Assembly: GCF_000718305.1 (NCBI RefSeq)
Contig: NZ_JOFQ01000005.1
Location: 124,001-188,000 of the forward strand
Direction of reading: 5' to 3'
Source of the DNA: Streptomyces niger
GTDB lineage: Bacteria; Actinomycetota; Actinomycetes; Streptomycetales; Streptomycetaceae
DNA length: 64,000 bases
The position numbers and the translations under genes are program-made. Every line of letters begins with the position of its first letter. Position 1 is the stretch's first letter. Under the pieces are notes generated by a model. It was given only the letters and a program-made list of their open reading frames with translations, made no database searches and was not told where the DNA came from. Below are positions 9,744-18,194 of the stretch, in pieces.

Positions 9744-10922
9744 GTGCCACGCCGTACCGCGACCGCCGCACTGACCGCCGCCGCCCTGCTCCTCGCGGCG
9801 GGCTGCTCCTCCGGGGACGGCGGCCCCGGTACGGCCGGGAAGTCCACCGGGCCCTCGCGCGGCGCCCCTTCCTCGACCTCGGCCCCCTCGGCCGAGCCGC
9901 ACAAGACACCCCCCGCCGCCCCCGCCAAGGGCTCCGTGCGGGTCGCCGCCACCCTCACCACCGGGCTCGACTCCCCCTGGGGCGTGGCCGTGCTGCCCGG
10001 CGGCGACCTCCTGGTGGCGTCCCGGGACACCGGGAAGATCGTCAAGGTCGACGCGGAGAGCGGGAAGAAGACCGAGCTGGGCTCGGTGCCCGGCGTGGCG
10101 GCCGACGGCGAGGGCGGGCTGCTGGGCCTCGCGGTCTCCTCGACGTTCGGCGCCGACCACATGGTCTATGCGTACTTCACCACCGTGTCCGACAACCGCA
10201 TCGCGCGCATGGTCTACAACGACAAGCGGGAGCCGGGCGATCAACTGGGCGCCCCCGACACGGTGTTCAGAGGCCTCCCGAAGGGCCACATCCACAACGG
10301 CGGGCGGATCGCGTTCGGCCCGGACAAGATGCTGTACGCCGGTACGGGCGAGACCGGCGACGGCGAACAGGCCCAGGACGAGGATGCCTTGGGCGGCAAG
10401 ATCCTGCGGATGACGCCGGACGGCGAGCCGGTGCACGGCAACCCGTCGGCCGACTCCGTCGTCTACTCCGCCGGCCACCGCAACGTCCAGGGACTGGCCT
10501 GGGACGCCGAGGACCGGCTGTGGGCATCCGAATTCGGCCAGGACACCTGGGACGAGTTGAACCTGATCCGGCCGGGCGGGAACTACGGCTGGCCGGACGC
10601 CGAGGGGAAGAGCGGCGGCGACTCCTCGTTCGTGCGGCCGGTGGAGCAGTGGCGGACGGCGGACGCCTCGCCCAGCGGGATCGCGTACGCCAAGGGGTCG
10701 GTGTGGATGGCCGGGCTGCGCGGCGAGCGGCTCTGGCGGATCCCGTTGCGGGGGACGAAGCCGGTGGCGAAGCCGCAGGCGTTCCTGACGGGGAAGTACG
10801 GTCGGCTGCGGACGGTCGTGCCGACGGGCGACGGCGGGCTGTGGCTGGTCACCAGCGAGACGGACAAGCGGGGTACGCCGGAAAAGGGCGACGACCGGAT
10901 TCTGCGACTGAAGATCACATGA
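9744..10922 (+). CDS. Lipoprotein, glucose/sorbosone (PQQ-dependent) sugar dehydrogenase family
   Basis: A 392-residue exported protein. The lipobox LLLAAGCSSG at residues 15-24 predicts attachment to the outer face of the membrane, followed by a Ser/Pro/Gly-rich tether. The rest is a six-bladed beta-propeller of the soluble aldose sugar dehydrogenase family, seen in SPWGVAVLPGGDLLVASRDTG, HIHNGGRIAFGPDKMLY, AGHRNVQGLAWD and ELNLIRPGGNYGWPDAEG. The family oxidises sugars with pyrroloquinoline quinone, though many actinobacterial members have no proven activity. Start GTG at 9744 has GAGAGGA about 8 nt upstream; a longer in-frame start at 9708 would put 12 charged residues before the signal peptide and is less likely. 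The 230 nt before it hold GC-rich sequence with no clear promoter. Confidence 0.85.
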   Translation: MPRRTATAALTAAALLLAAGCSSGDGGPGTAGKSTGPSRGAPSSTSAPSAEPHKTPPAAPAKGSVRVAATLTTGLDSPWGVAVLPGGDLLVASRDTGKIVKVDAESGKKTELGSVPGVAADGEGGLLGLAVSSTFGADHMVYAYFTTVSDNRIARMVYNDKREPGDQLGAPDTVFRGLPKGHIHNGGRIAFGPDKMLYAGTGETGDGEQAQDEDALGGKILRMTPDGEPVHGNPSADSVVYSAGHRNVQGLAWDAEDRLWASEFGQDTWDELNLIRPGGNYGWPDAEGKSGGDSSFVRPVEQWRTADASPSGIAYAKGSVWMAGLRGERLWRIPLRGTKPVAKPQAFLTGKYGRLRTVVPTGDGGLWLVTSETDKRGTPEKGDDRILRLKIT

Positions 10923-10946
10923 TGTCCTTTTTGCGGCGGGCGTGCC

Positions 10947-10952
10947 TACACT
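10947..10952 (+). promoter_or_regulatory. -10 candidate for the small protein at 10990
   Basis: TACACT lies 7 nt before A10959, the predicted transcription start, which leaves a 31-nt leader containing AGGGGG before the ATG at 10990. No good -35 is visible. Confidence 0.35.
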
Positions 10953-10989
10953 GACCGCAGTGAGCAGGACGCCACGCCAGGGGGCCGCG

Positions 10990-11208
10990 ATGTTCAACCT
11001 CGCCCAAGAGCTCTTCGCGCCGGGCCGCAAGCACACCGAGGACGAGCGGCAGAAACTCTCGCTCGTCGTCACCGACGTCGGCGACTCCGACCCGGGCCGG
11101 GGCCCGATCGACCTCGCCTCCGGGCAGGTCGTCGTCCGCCTGCCGCGCCCTGCTTCCGCCGCCTCCGCCGATCCCGCCGCCTCCGGGGGGCTGCGGACCT
11201 CAGGCTGA
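10990..11208 (+). CDS. Small conserved actinobacterial protein, DUF6191-like
   Basis: A 72-residue cytoplasmic protein starting MFNLAQELFAPGRKHTEDER, with a conserved core SLVVTDVGDSDPGRGPIDLA followed by SGQVVVRLP and an Ala/Ser-rich tail. I recall similar short Streptomyces proteins filed under DUF6191; no function is known. The ATG at 10990 is preferred over in-frame GTG codons at 10942 and 10960 because of the AGGGGG motif 6 nt upstream and because conserved sequence begins there. Its last 9 bases overlap the end of the convergent LuxR gene. Confidence 0.65.
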   Translation: MFNLAQELFAPGRKHTEDERQKLSLVVTDVGDSDPGRGPIDLASGQVVVRLPRPASAASADPAASGGLRTSG

Positions 11209-14200
11209 TTCGGCCTCGGGGAAGAGCCGCAGCCGGTGCGCCAGCGCGCCGGCCTCGCCGCGCCCCGAGACGTCGAGCTTGGCGAGGATGTTGGAGACGT
11301 GCACGCTCGCGGTCTTGGGTGAGATGAAGAGCGCGTCGGCGATCTGCCGGTTGGTGCGCCCGGCCGCGACCAGCCGCAGTACGTCCCGCTCGCGCGGGGT
11401 GAGCCCGAGCGAGTCGGCGGTGGCGGCGGGCCCGGCGCCCGCGGGGCCGGTCGCCCGGTCCCCCTCCGGGACTGCGGCGGGCACGGTCGGCGGAACGGTC
11501 GATGCGGTGGCCGCGGTACCGGGTCTTCGGCCGGACCCGGCCCCGGCGCGCGAGGTCCCCGCGATCCCCGCGGTCCCCGCCGGAACGGCCGTACGCACCG
11601 CTCCGGCCGCGCCCCCGTCACCGTCCTGCACCGCCGCGCCGGTCGCCGCCGGTGCCGCCGTGGGAGCGCCCGCCGTGATCGCCGGCCGCCGCGTCCCCTC
11701 GGCCGCCGTCCGCTGCCGTGCCACGCCGGGCAGCCCGTCCCTGCCGGCCCTCCCGCGGGCGTGGGGCGATCCGTCCCCGCCGATCCTCCCGCCGTCCTCC
11801 GGCGGTCCGTCCCCGTCGGCCCTCCCGTCGTCCTCCGGCAGCGTGAGCCGGGCCCGTAGCGCAAGCCGGTCGATCTCCACGGTCAGCGGGCCCGCGCCCA
11901 TCCACCGGGCCGTCGCGCGCGCGTCGGCGAGCAGGGTCGTGGCCGCCTCGCGCGCGTCACGGGCCGCCGGGGCGCGGGTCAGCAGCGCCTCGGCCCACCG
12001 GAGGCGGGCCCAGGCCAGTTCGTGGGGGCGCTCGACCTGCCGGAGGGCCGCGACCGCCTCGGCCCAGCGCTCCGGCGACGGGCGGCCCTCGGCCCGGCAC
12101 AGCTCGGCCTCGGTGAGCCGGCCGTACGCCTGCCACACCGGGACGGGGCGGGGCAGCCGCTTGACCGCCGCCGCCAGCCGGGCGAGCAGCGCGTCCCGGC
12201 CCGCGGCCGCGGCGGGCAGCCCGCGGGCGTCGGCCTCCGCGGCGGCCGCCCGCCACAGCAGTGGCCAGCCGGAGTTGTACGTACCGAGCGGGAAACCGGC
12301 CGTCAGCAGCGGCTCCAGCACCTCTCGGGCGGCGACCACGCCCTGGCGCTGCACGGCGATCTCGTAGCCGAAGCGGGTCATGGGGAGGCTGTACTGCGGC
12401 TGGTTCTCATAGCTGCCGAAGTGGGTCCGGGCGAAAGCCAGTTCTTCGGCGGCGGCGTCGGTGTCGCCGCGCAGGAGGGCGAGCTCGGCGTGCCGGGAAG
12501 CGGCCAGCGCGCGGGTGCGGCTGCCCAGGGCGAGGCGCCGGCAGGCGGCGGCGGCCTCGGCGGACTCCGCCCAGCGGCCCAGTGAGAGCAGGCTTTCGGC
12601 GCGGTTGCCGTACACCCAGCTGCGGGAGTCCTTCATGCCGAAGTGGTCGGTCATGGCGAGCCCGCGCTCGGTGGCCACCACCGCCTCCCGGGAGCGGCCC
12701 ACCGCTTCCAGGTGCGAGGGGAGGTTGGTGAAGCCGCGCGCGACGACGGCGGAGAAGCCGCGTTCCAGCGCGCGGTCCAGCGCCGCCCGGAAGCCGGCCA
12801 GGCCGCCGTCCACGTCCCCGGAGGAGACCTGCAGGCCGTACAGCGTGAGGCGGGCGTTCAGCTCGACCTCCTCCTCGCCGACCAGGCGGGCCAGCTCCAC
12901 GGCCCGCTCGGCGGCGGTGAAGGAGTCCGGCCCCGGGTCGTGCAGCGCGCCCCATGCGGCGACCTGGGCCAGCACCGCGGCGTGCACCGGGGACGGCGGC
13001 AGGCCGCGTACCAGTTGCTGGGCCGCGCTCAGGTCCTCCCAGCCGTCGCCGCGGCCGGTGCTCTCCGCCAACCGGGAGCGCTGGGTGAGGAACCATGCTT
13101 CGCGCAGCGGGTCCTGCTCCCCCGCGAGGGCGCGCAGCGCCCGCTTGGTGACGGTGTAGGCGCGCTCGCGGTCGCCGGAGAGCCGGGCTGCGACCGCGAT
13201 CTCGGCGAGCAGGTCGAGGTAGCGCAGCGCGTCGTCGTCGCAGCCGGTGGCCGGGTACGCCTCGGCGTAGTCCACCGGGCGGACCGAGCGCCGGACGTCC
13301 TTGGGCACCTCGTCCCAGAGCTCCAGTGCGCGGTCCAGCAGCCGGAGTTGTTCGGCGTAGGCGTGCCGGCGGCGGGCTGTGACCGAGGCGGTGAGGACGG
13401 CGGGCAGCGCCTTGGCGGCGTCCCGGGCGTGGTACCAGTAGCTGGCCAGGCGGGCCGCGCAGGCCTCGGCGCGCACCAGGCCGGGGTCGGCCTCCAGGGC
13501 TTCGGCGTAGCGGCGGTTGAGGCGGGTGCGTTCGCCGGGGAGCAGGTCGTCCTGGACGGCCTCGCGGACCAGTGCGTGCCGGAAGCGGTAGCCCGTGCCG
13601 TCGCTGGTGGGCACGAGGGTGTTGCTGCCGACGGCGACCCGCAGCGCTTCGATGAGGTCGTCCTCCGGCAGGCCTGCGACGGCCGCGAGGAGGTCGTGCT
13701 CGACGGTGGAGCCGCCCTCGGCGGCGGTGCGGATCACCCGCTGGGTGTGCTCGGGCAGCGCTTCGACGCGCACCAGGAGGAGGTCGCGGAGCGAGTCGCT
13801 GAGCCCGGGCAGGGCGCCGTCGTGGATGCTGCAGGCCAGTTCCTCGACGAAGAAGGCGTTGCCTTCGGAGCGCTCGAATACCCGGCCGACCAGGGCCTCT
13901 TCGGGTTCGCTGCCGGTGATGCCGGTCATCTGGGAGCGGACCTCGTCGCGGTTGAACCGGGCGAGCTCGGCGCGCCGGACCGTGCGCATCCGGTCGACCT
14001 CGGCGAGGAAGGGGCGCAGCGGATGGCGGCGGTGGATGTCGTCGGAGCGGTACGTCGCGACCAGGACGACGCCGGCGTCGTGCAGGGTGTGCAGGAGGTA
14101 GCTGAGGAGTTCGCGGGTGGAGCGGTCGGACCAGTGCAGGTCCTCGACGACGATGACGAGGCTGCGGTCGCGGGCGAGCCGCTCCAGCAGCCGCGCGGTC

Positions 14201-14589
14201 AGTTCGAAGAGGCGGGCGCGGCCGTGCTCGTCGTCGCGGGACTCGCCGGGGGCCTCGGCCAGTTCGGGCAGGATGCGGGCCAGTTCGCCCTCCTGTCCGG
14301 CGACCGCGGCGGCCAGTTCCTCGGGCAGGCGGGCGTGGAGGGTGCGCAGGATCGCGGAGAACGGGGCGAACGGCAGGCCTTCGGAGCCGATCTCGATGCA
14401 GCCGCCGAGGGCGACGAGCGCGCCGGCGGCCCGCGCGGCCGCGGCGAACTCCTCGATGAGCCGGGTCTTGCCCACGCCCGCCTCGCCGCCGATGAGCAGC
14501 GCCTGCGGCTCCCCCGACGCCGTGGTGCGGGTCAGCGCGTCCGCCAGCAGGCTCAACTCGCTGCTGCGGCCGACGAACACGCGACTCAC
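11200..14589 (-). CDS. Large ATP-binding LuxR-family regulator (LAL type)
   Basis: A protein of about 1129 residues with a Walker A motif (LLIGGEAGVGKTR, residues about 32-44), a Walker B-like LVIVVEDLHWSD near 150, a long helical TPR-like middle, and a C-terminal LuxR helix-turn-helix (LTPRERDVLRLVAAGRTNRQ and on). This is the LAL/MalT-like layout of Streptomyces regulators that couple ATP binding to promoter activation, often in secondary metabolism. Unusual is a linker of about 150 residues made almost only of Gly, Ala, Pro, Thr, Arg and Asp between the TPR region and the HTH. The GTG at 14589 has GGAG 9 nt upstream; ATG 14616 and a start at 14658 are alternatives. No target is visible; neighbours are unrelated. 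Confidence 0.88.
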   Translation of the reverse strand: MSRVFVGRSSELSLLADALTRTTASGEPQALLIGGEAGVGKTRLIEEFAAAARAAGALVALGGCIEIGSEGLPFAPFSAILRTLHARLPEELAAAVAGQEGELARILPELAEAPGESRDDEHGRARLFELTARLLERLARDRSLVIVVEDLHWSDRSTRELLSYLLHTLHDAGVVLVATYRSDDIHRRHPLRPFLAEVDRMRTVRRAELARFNRDEVRSQMTGITGSEPEEALVGRVFERSEGNAFFVEELACSIHDGALPGLSDSLRDLLLVRVEALPEHTQRVIRTAAEGGSTVEHDLLAAVAGLPEDDLIEALRVAVGSNTLVPTSDGTGYRFRHALVREAVQDDLLPGERTRLNRRYAEALEADPGLVRAEACAARLASYWYHARDAAKALPAVLTASVTARRRHAYAEQLRLLDRALELWDEVPKDVRRSVRPVDYAEAYPATGCDDDALRYLDLLAEIAVAARLSGDRERAYTVTKRALRALAGEQDPLREAWFLTQRSRLAESTGRGDGWEDLSAAQQLVRGLPPSPVHAAVLAQVAAWGALHDPGPDSFTAAERAVELARLVGEEEVELNARLTLYGLQVSSGDVDGGLAGFRAALDRALERGFSAVVARGFTNLPSHLEAVGRSREAVVATERGLAMTDHFGMKDSRSWVYGNRAESLLSLGRWAESAEAAAACRRLALGSRTRALAASRHAELALLRGDTDAAAEELAFARTHFGSYENQPQYSLPMTRFGYEIAVQRQGVVAAREVLEPLLTAGFPLGTYNSGWPLLWRAAAAEADARGLPAAAAGRDALLARLAAAVKRLPRPVPVWQAYGRLTEAELCRAEGRPSPERWAEAVAALRQVERPHELAWARLRWAEALLTRAPAARDAREAATTLLADARATARWMGAGPLTVEIDRLALRARLTLPEDDGRADGDGPPEDGGRIGGDGSPHARGRAGRDGLPGVARQRTAAEGTRRPAITAGAPTAAPAATGAAVQDGDGGAAGAVRTAVPAGTAGIAGTSRAGAGSGRRPGTAATASTVPPTVPAAVPEGDRATGPAGAGPAATADSLGLTPRERDVLRLVAAGRTNRQIADALFISPKTASVHVSNILAKLDVSGRGEAGALAHRLRLFPEAESA

Positions 14590-14683
14590 TGACCTGGTCT
14601 CCACGCCGCAGAGCATCGCACAGGGGTCGGACAATCCGGCACCGGATTTCCCGGTCACCGGGCGCCTCGCCGGGGCGGGCCGG

Positions 14684-14872
14684 TCAGGCCTCGGCCCGGC
14701 GGCGGGACCAGGCGCTCCGGCCCTTCTTGCGGCTCACCCGCCCTTCGGGTTCGTGGGTGGCGGATCGGGCGGCGCTGCGTCCCTTCGCGGCTTCGCGGGC
14801 CAGCCGGTCGAGGTCGGCCTCGCGGCGCAGTTCTTCGTGGCGGATCCGGTGCTGGACTTCGTAGTAGTGCAC
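14684..14872 (-). CDS. Small basic protein, unknown function
   Basis: A 62-residue, strongly charged protein (start MHYYEVQHRIRHEELRREAD), rich in Arg, Lys and Glu, with a predicted helix and no membrane segment or cysteine. The GTG start has GGGAGA 5-6 nt upstream. Similar short basic proteins with an HYYEVQHRIRHEELRREA-like start occur widely in Streptomyces; I do not know a function. It lies upstream of the LAL regulator on the same strand, about 95 nt apart. Confidence 0.65.
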   Translation of the reverse strand: MHYYEVQHRIRHEELRREADLDRLAREAAKGRSAARSATHEPEGRVSRKKGRSAWSRRRAEA

Positions 14873-14989
14873 GGTGTCTCCCGGTTCGGCCCCGGGAGGC
14901 GGCTCCCCGGGCGGCTGACGGTACGTGGTCAGCGTCGCCGCCTGAGGTGGTGCGCCGCATCGGGCAACTTCCCGATCTTCACAGCCGCA

Positions 14990-15037
14990 GGGGCCTCAGA
15001 TTCCGCCGTGGTGTCCCACCGTGCGGTCTAAGGCCCC
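14990..15037 (-). terminator. Imperfect hairpin downstream of the membrane protein at 15071
   Basis: GGGGCCT (14990-14996) pairs with AGGCCCC (15031-15037), with a further CCGC/GCGG stem inside. It lies 34 nt beyond the stop at 15071 and is a plausible terminator. Confidence 0.5.
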
Positions 15038-15070
15038 TGTCGGATGCCGTATGCGGTCGTGCGGGCTTCC

Positions 15071-15697
15071 TCAGGAGCCGCCCGCACCGAGCTTGGGGGC
15101 TGCGGCGAACAGGTCGAGGTACATGCCGCCGGCGACCACCAGGCCGAGCACGGCGAGTGCGAACCCGCCCCAGGCGACGGCCCGGGTCCAGGCGGCCTGC
15201 GGGCGGCGGAGCAGGACGACGCCGGTGACCACGAGGGCCAGCAGCGCGAAGACTCCGTTGACGAGCGCGGTGGTGTGCCAGGGGGTGGTGTAGACGGCGG
15301 AGATCTGGTCCTGGGTCTTGCCGGTCTGCAGCTTGATCTGGCCCAGTACGGTCTGCCGCTCGGCGAGGATCGTGCCGGCCCAGGTGCCGGTCAGGGAGGC
15401 GAGGCCGAGCGCGGCACCGGCGACGGCGCCGGCTCCGGCCACGATTCCGCGCCGGGCGGGGGCGGCCTGCCCGGTGGCGGGCGTGGACTCGGCGCCGAGT
15501 TCCTCGTCCTCCTCGGTGCCGGCGGCGTCGGGCACCCGGTCCTCGGGCGCCGCGGCCTTCTTCTCGGGGGTGACGGCCTTGTCCGCGGGTGCGGTGGCCT
15601 GCTCTGCGGAGGTGGTCGTCGGCTTCGGGTCGGCGGCCGCGTCGTCGGTGACCGCGTCGGTCTGCTCGGTGTCGTTCTTGCTCGTCGTGGTACCCAT
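15071..15697 (-). CDS. Membrane protein with acidic disordered N-terminus, unknown function
   Basis: A 208-residue protein. Residues 1-80 are low-complexity and rich in Thr, Ala, Glu and Asp. Three hydrophobic stretches follow: about 83-103 (IVAGAGAVAGAALGLASLTG), about 145-165 (ALVNGVFALLALVVTGVVLL) and about 178-200 (VAWGGFALAVLGLVVAGGMY). Between the first two lies an extracellular-type loop with TILAERQTVLGQIKLQTGKT. No catalytic motif is seen. It follows the MMPL gene by 50 nt on the same strand and could be co-transcribed. A -10 candidate (TACGGT on the minus strand, 15705-15710) lies 7 nt before the ATG, which would give a leaderless message. Confidence 0.7.
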   Translation of the reverse strand: MGTTTSKNDTEQTDAVTDDAAADPKPTTTSAEQATAPADKAVTPEKKAAAPEDRVPDAAGTEEDEELGAESTPATGQAAPARRGIVAGAGAVAGAALGLASLTGTWAGTILAERQTVLGQIKLQTGKTQDQISAVYTTPWHTTALVNGVFALLALVVTGVVLLRRPQAAWTRAVAWGGFALAVLGLVVAGGMYLDLFAAAPKLGAGGS

Positions 15698-15746
15698 GGG
15701 CGCGACCGTAGGGGCCGCGTCTGAGAGTCGTATGAGAGAGCGGTCC

Positions 15747-17984
15747 TCAGCGCGGTACGAGGGGTTCGTGTTCGGCGTGCCGCGGCGCGGGGGCGGGCAC
15801 GACGGTGGGCGCGGGCTCGTCCGGCGGCTCGATGCTGATCCGCGGCAGCCGGCGGTCCAGCCAGCCCGGCAGCCACCAGTTCGCGCCGCCCAGCAGGTGC
15901 ATCAGGGCGGGTACGAGGAGGGTGCGGAGCACGAAGGCGTCGAGGGCGACGGCGGCGGCCAGTCCGATGCCGAACATCGCGATGGTCCGGTCGCCGCTGA
16001 GCACGAAGGCGGAGAACACCGCGATCATGATGACCGCCGCCGAGTTGATCACTCGGCCGGTCTCGGCCAGCCCGACCCGTACCGACCGGCAGTTGTCGTG
16101 GGTGCGCCGCCACTCCTCGTACATCCGGCTGACCAGGAAGACCTGGTAGTCCATGGAGAGGCCGAAGAGGACCGAGACCATGATCACCGGGAGGAACGGC
16201 TCGATCGGGCCGCCGCTGCCCAGGCCCAGTGCCTCGCTCCCCCAGCCCCACTGGAAGACGGCGACCACGATCCCGAAGGACGCGGCGACCGCGGCGACGT
16301 TCATGACGGCGGCCTTGACCGGGATGCCGATGCTGCGGAAGGCCAGGAGGAGCAGCACGCAGCCGAGGGTGACGACGACGCCCACGAAGAGCGGCAGCTT
16401 GCCGACGATCACGTCGGCGAAGTCGTCGTAGCCGGCGGTCACGCCGCCGACGTCGACGCGCAGGGTCGAGCCGTCCGCGGTCCGCGGCAGTACGTCGCTG
16501 CGCAGCCGCTCCACCAGGTCCGAGGTCTCCTGCGACTGCGGCGCGCTGTCCGGGACGACGGTGATCACGCCGGTGCTGCCGCTGCCGTCGAACTCGGGGC
16601 CGCTGATCCGGGCCACGCCGGGCGTGCTCCGCAGCCGGTCGGGGAGGTTGTCGAAGGCGAGCCGGTCGTCGGCCCCGTCCAGGTCGCCGACCAGGGTGAG
16701 CGGCCCGTTGAAGCCGGGCCCGAAGCCCTCGGCGAGCAGGTCGTAGGCCTGCCGGGTGGTCGAGGCGGGCGGGTCGGTGCCCTGGTCGGAGGTGCCCAGG
16801 TGCAGGCCGAGGGTGGGCAGCGCGAGGACGAGCATGATGGCGGCGGCGACGGCGCCGAGCAGCTTGGGGTGGCGCTCGACGAAGGCGGACCAGCGGACGG
16901 CGAAGCCGGTGGGGAGCTCGGGAGCCGGTCCCTCGGCGGCGAGCCGGGCGCGTTCCCGGCGGCCCAGTACGCGGGTGCCGATCACCCCCAGGAGGGCGGG
17001 CAGCAGGGTCACGGAGGCGGCGACGGTGAGTACGACGGTCAGGGAGGCGGCGAGCGCGACGCCATTGAGGAAGGACAGCCGCAGGACGAGCATGCCGAGC
17101 AGGGCGATGCAGACGGTGGCCCCGGCGAACACCACGGCCCGTCCCGAGACGGCCACCGCCTTCTGCGCGGCCTCGGTGACGCGCATTCCCGCGCGGAGGT
17201 TCTTGCGGTGCCGGGTGACGATGAACAGCGCGTAGTCGATGCCCACGCCCAGCCCGATGAGCATGCCGAGCATGGGCGCGAAGTCGGCCACGGTCATGAC
17301 GTGGCCGAGCAGGCCGATGCCGGCCGAGGCGGTACCGACGGCGACGAGGGCCGTGAGGATCGGCAGGGCGGTCGCGGCGAGCGAGCCGAAGGCCAGGAAG
17401 AGGACGACGGTGGCCGCGGCCAGGCCGATGGCCTCGGCGAGGTGGCTCTTCGGCGCTTCGGTGAGCCCGATCCCGGCGCCGCCGAGGGCGACGGTGAGGC
17501 CGTCGCCGGAGGCCTGGTGCGCGGTGTCCACGACGGCCTGCACGGTCTTCGCGTCCAGGTCGTCGGCGGGTGCCTCGAAGACCACCGAGGCGTAGGCGGT
17601 GTGCCCGTCCGCGCTGATGCGGCGGTCCGCCGTCTCGTCGGCGGGCACGTCGGTCCGGGTGTCGTAGGGGCCGTCCACCGAGGCCACTCCGGGCAGCTCG
17701 GCGATGCGGTCCAGGGCCGGCGCCATCCGGTCCCGTACGTCCGCCGCGCGCACCGTTGCGGAGTCGGTGTGCCACACGATGGTGTCGCTGTCCCCGGACC
17801 GGCCGGGGAAGGCGTCCGCCATGCGGTCCGCGGCGCGGCCGGACTCCGTGCCGGGCACGTCGTAGTTGTTGGAGTACGCGGACCCCAGCGCACCGGCGGC
17901 CGCGACGACGCCCGCCAGGAGGGCGAGCCACAACGCGATGACCAGGGCGCGGCGCCGGAGACACCACCGGGCGAGTGCGGTCAT
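15747..17984 (-). CDS. MMPL-family (RND superfamily) membrane transporter
   Basis: A 745-residue transporter with the duplicated layout of the family: one membrane helix, a large extracytoplasmic domain, then five or six helices, repeated once. Family sequences include the first helix (ALVIALWLALLAGVVAAAGA), GIDYALFIVTRHRKNLRAGM after helix 5, and GLSMDYQVFLVSRMYEEW in the second half, both holding the proton-relay Asp-Tyr pair. Such proteins export lipids, pigments or drugs by proton motive force. I chose the ATG at 17984 (AAAAGG 5-6 nt upstream); a frame opening at 18239 only adds decayed phospholipase sequence. No partner gene indicates a substrate. An operator-like repeat lies upstream at 18147-18168. 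Confidence 0.9.
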   Translation of the reverse strand: MTALARWCLRRRALVIALWLALLAGVVAAAGALGSAYSNNYDVPGTESGRAADRMADAFPGRSGDSDTIVWHTDSATVRAADVRDRMAPALDRIAELPGVASVDGPYDTRTDVPADETADRRISADGHTAYASVVFEAPADDLDAKTVQAVVDTAHQASGDGLTVALGGAGIGLTEAPKSHLAEAIGLAAATVVLFLAFGSLAATALPILTALVAVGTASAGIGLLGHVMTVADFAPMLGMLIGLGVGIDYALFIVTRHRKNLRAGMRVTEAAQKAVAVSGRAVVFAGATVCIALLGMLVLRLSFLNGVALAASLTVVLTVAASVTLLPALLGVIGTRVLGRRERARLAAEGPAPELPTGFAVRWSAFVERHPKLLGAVAAAIMLVLALPTLGLHLGTSDQGTDPPASTTRQAYDLLAEGFGPGFNGPLTLVGDLDGADDRLAFDNLPDRLRSTPGVARISGPEFDGSGSTGVITVVPDSAPQSQETSDLVERLRSDVLPRTADGSTLRVDVGGVTAGYDDFADVIVGKLPLFVGVVVTLGCVLLLLAFRSIGIPVKAAVMNVAAVAASFGIVVAVFQWGWGSEALGLGSGGPIEPFLPVIMVSVLFGLSMDYQVFLVSRMYEEWRRTHDNCRSVRVGLAETGRVINSAAVIMIAVFSAFVLSGDRTIAMFGIGLAAAVALDAFVLRTLLVPALMHLLGGANWWLPGWLDRRLPRISIEPPDEPAPTVVPAPAPRHAEHEPLVPR

Positions 17985-18146
17985 GGAGGCCTTTTCTGCT
18001 GACCCGGGATGTGCGTCGAGCGCCGGGATCACCGGTGCTGTCGCGCGCGGGGCGGGCGGGGGGTGGTGCGGGCCCGCCGCCTGCCGACGAAGGGGCGGCG
18101 GGCCCGCATGGAAGAAGAGTGACAGTCCGAAAAGATCCTTTGACCC

Positions 18147-18168
18147 CTTTGTGTACTTCCCCACAAAG
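18147..18168. promoter_or_regulatory. Operator-like inverted repeat upstream of the MMPL gene
   Basis: CTTTGTG (18147-18153) and CACAAAG (18162-18168) form a perfect 7-bp inverted repeat with an 8-bp spacer, about 165 nt before the MMPL start, in a locally AT-richer stretch. It has the size of a TetR- or MarR-type operator. No regulator gene is adjacent. Confidence 0.45.
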
Positions 18169-18194
18169 AAGCGAAGGGGCGGCCTCCGCTCGGA

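Noticed and set aside
15318..18002. 894-codon plus-strand frame
   Set aside because: Antisense shadow of MMPL and its neighbour, low-complexity product.
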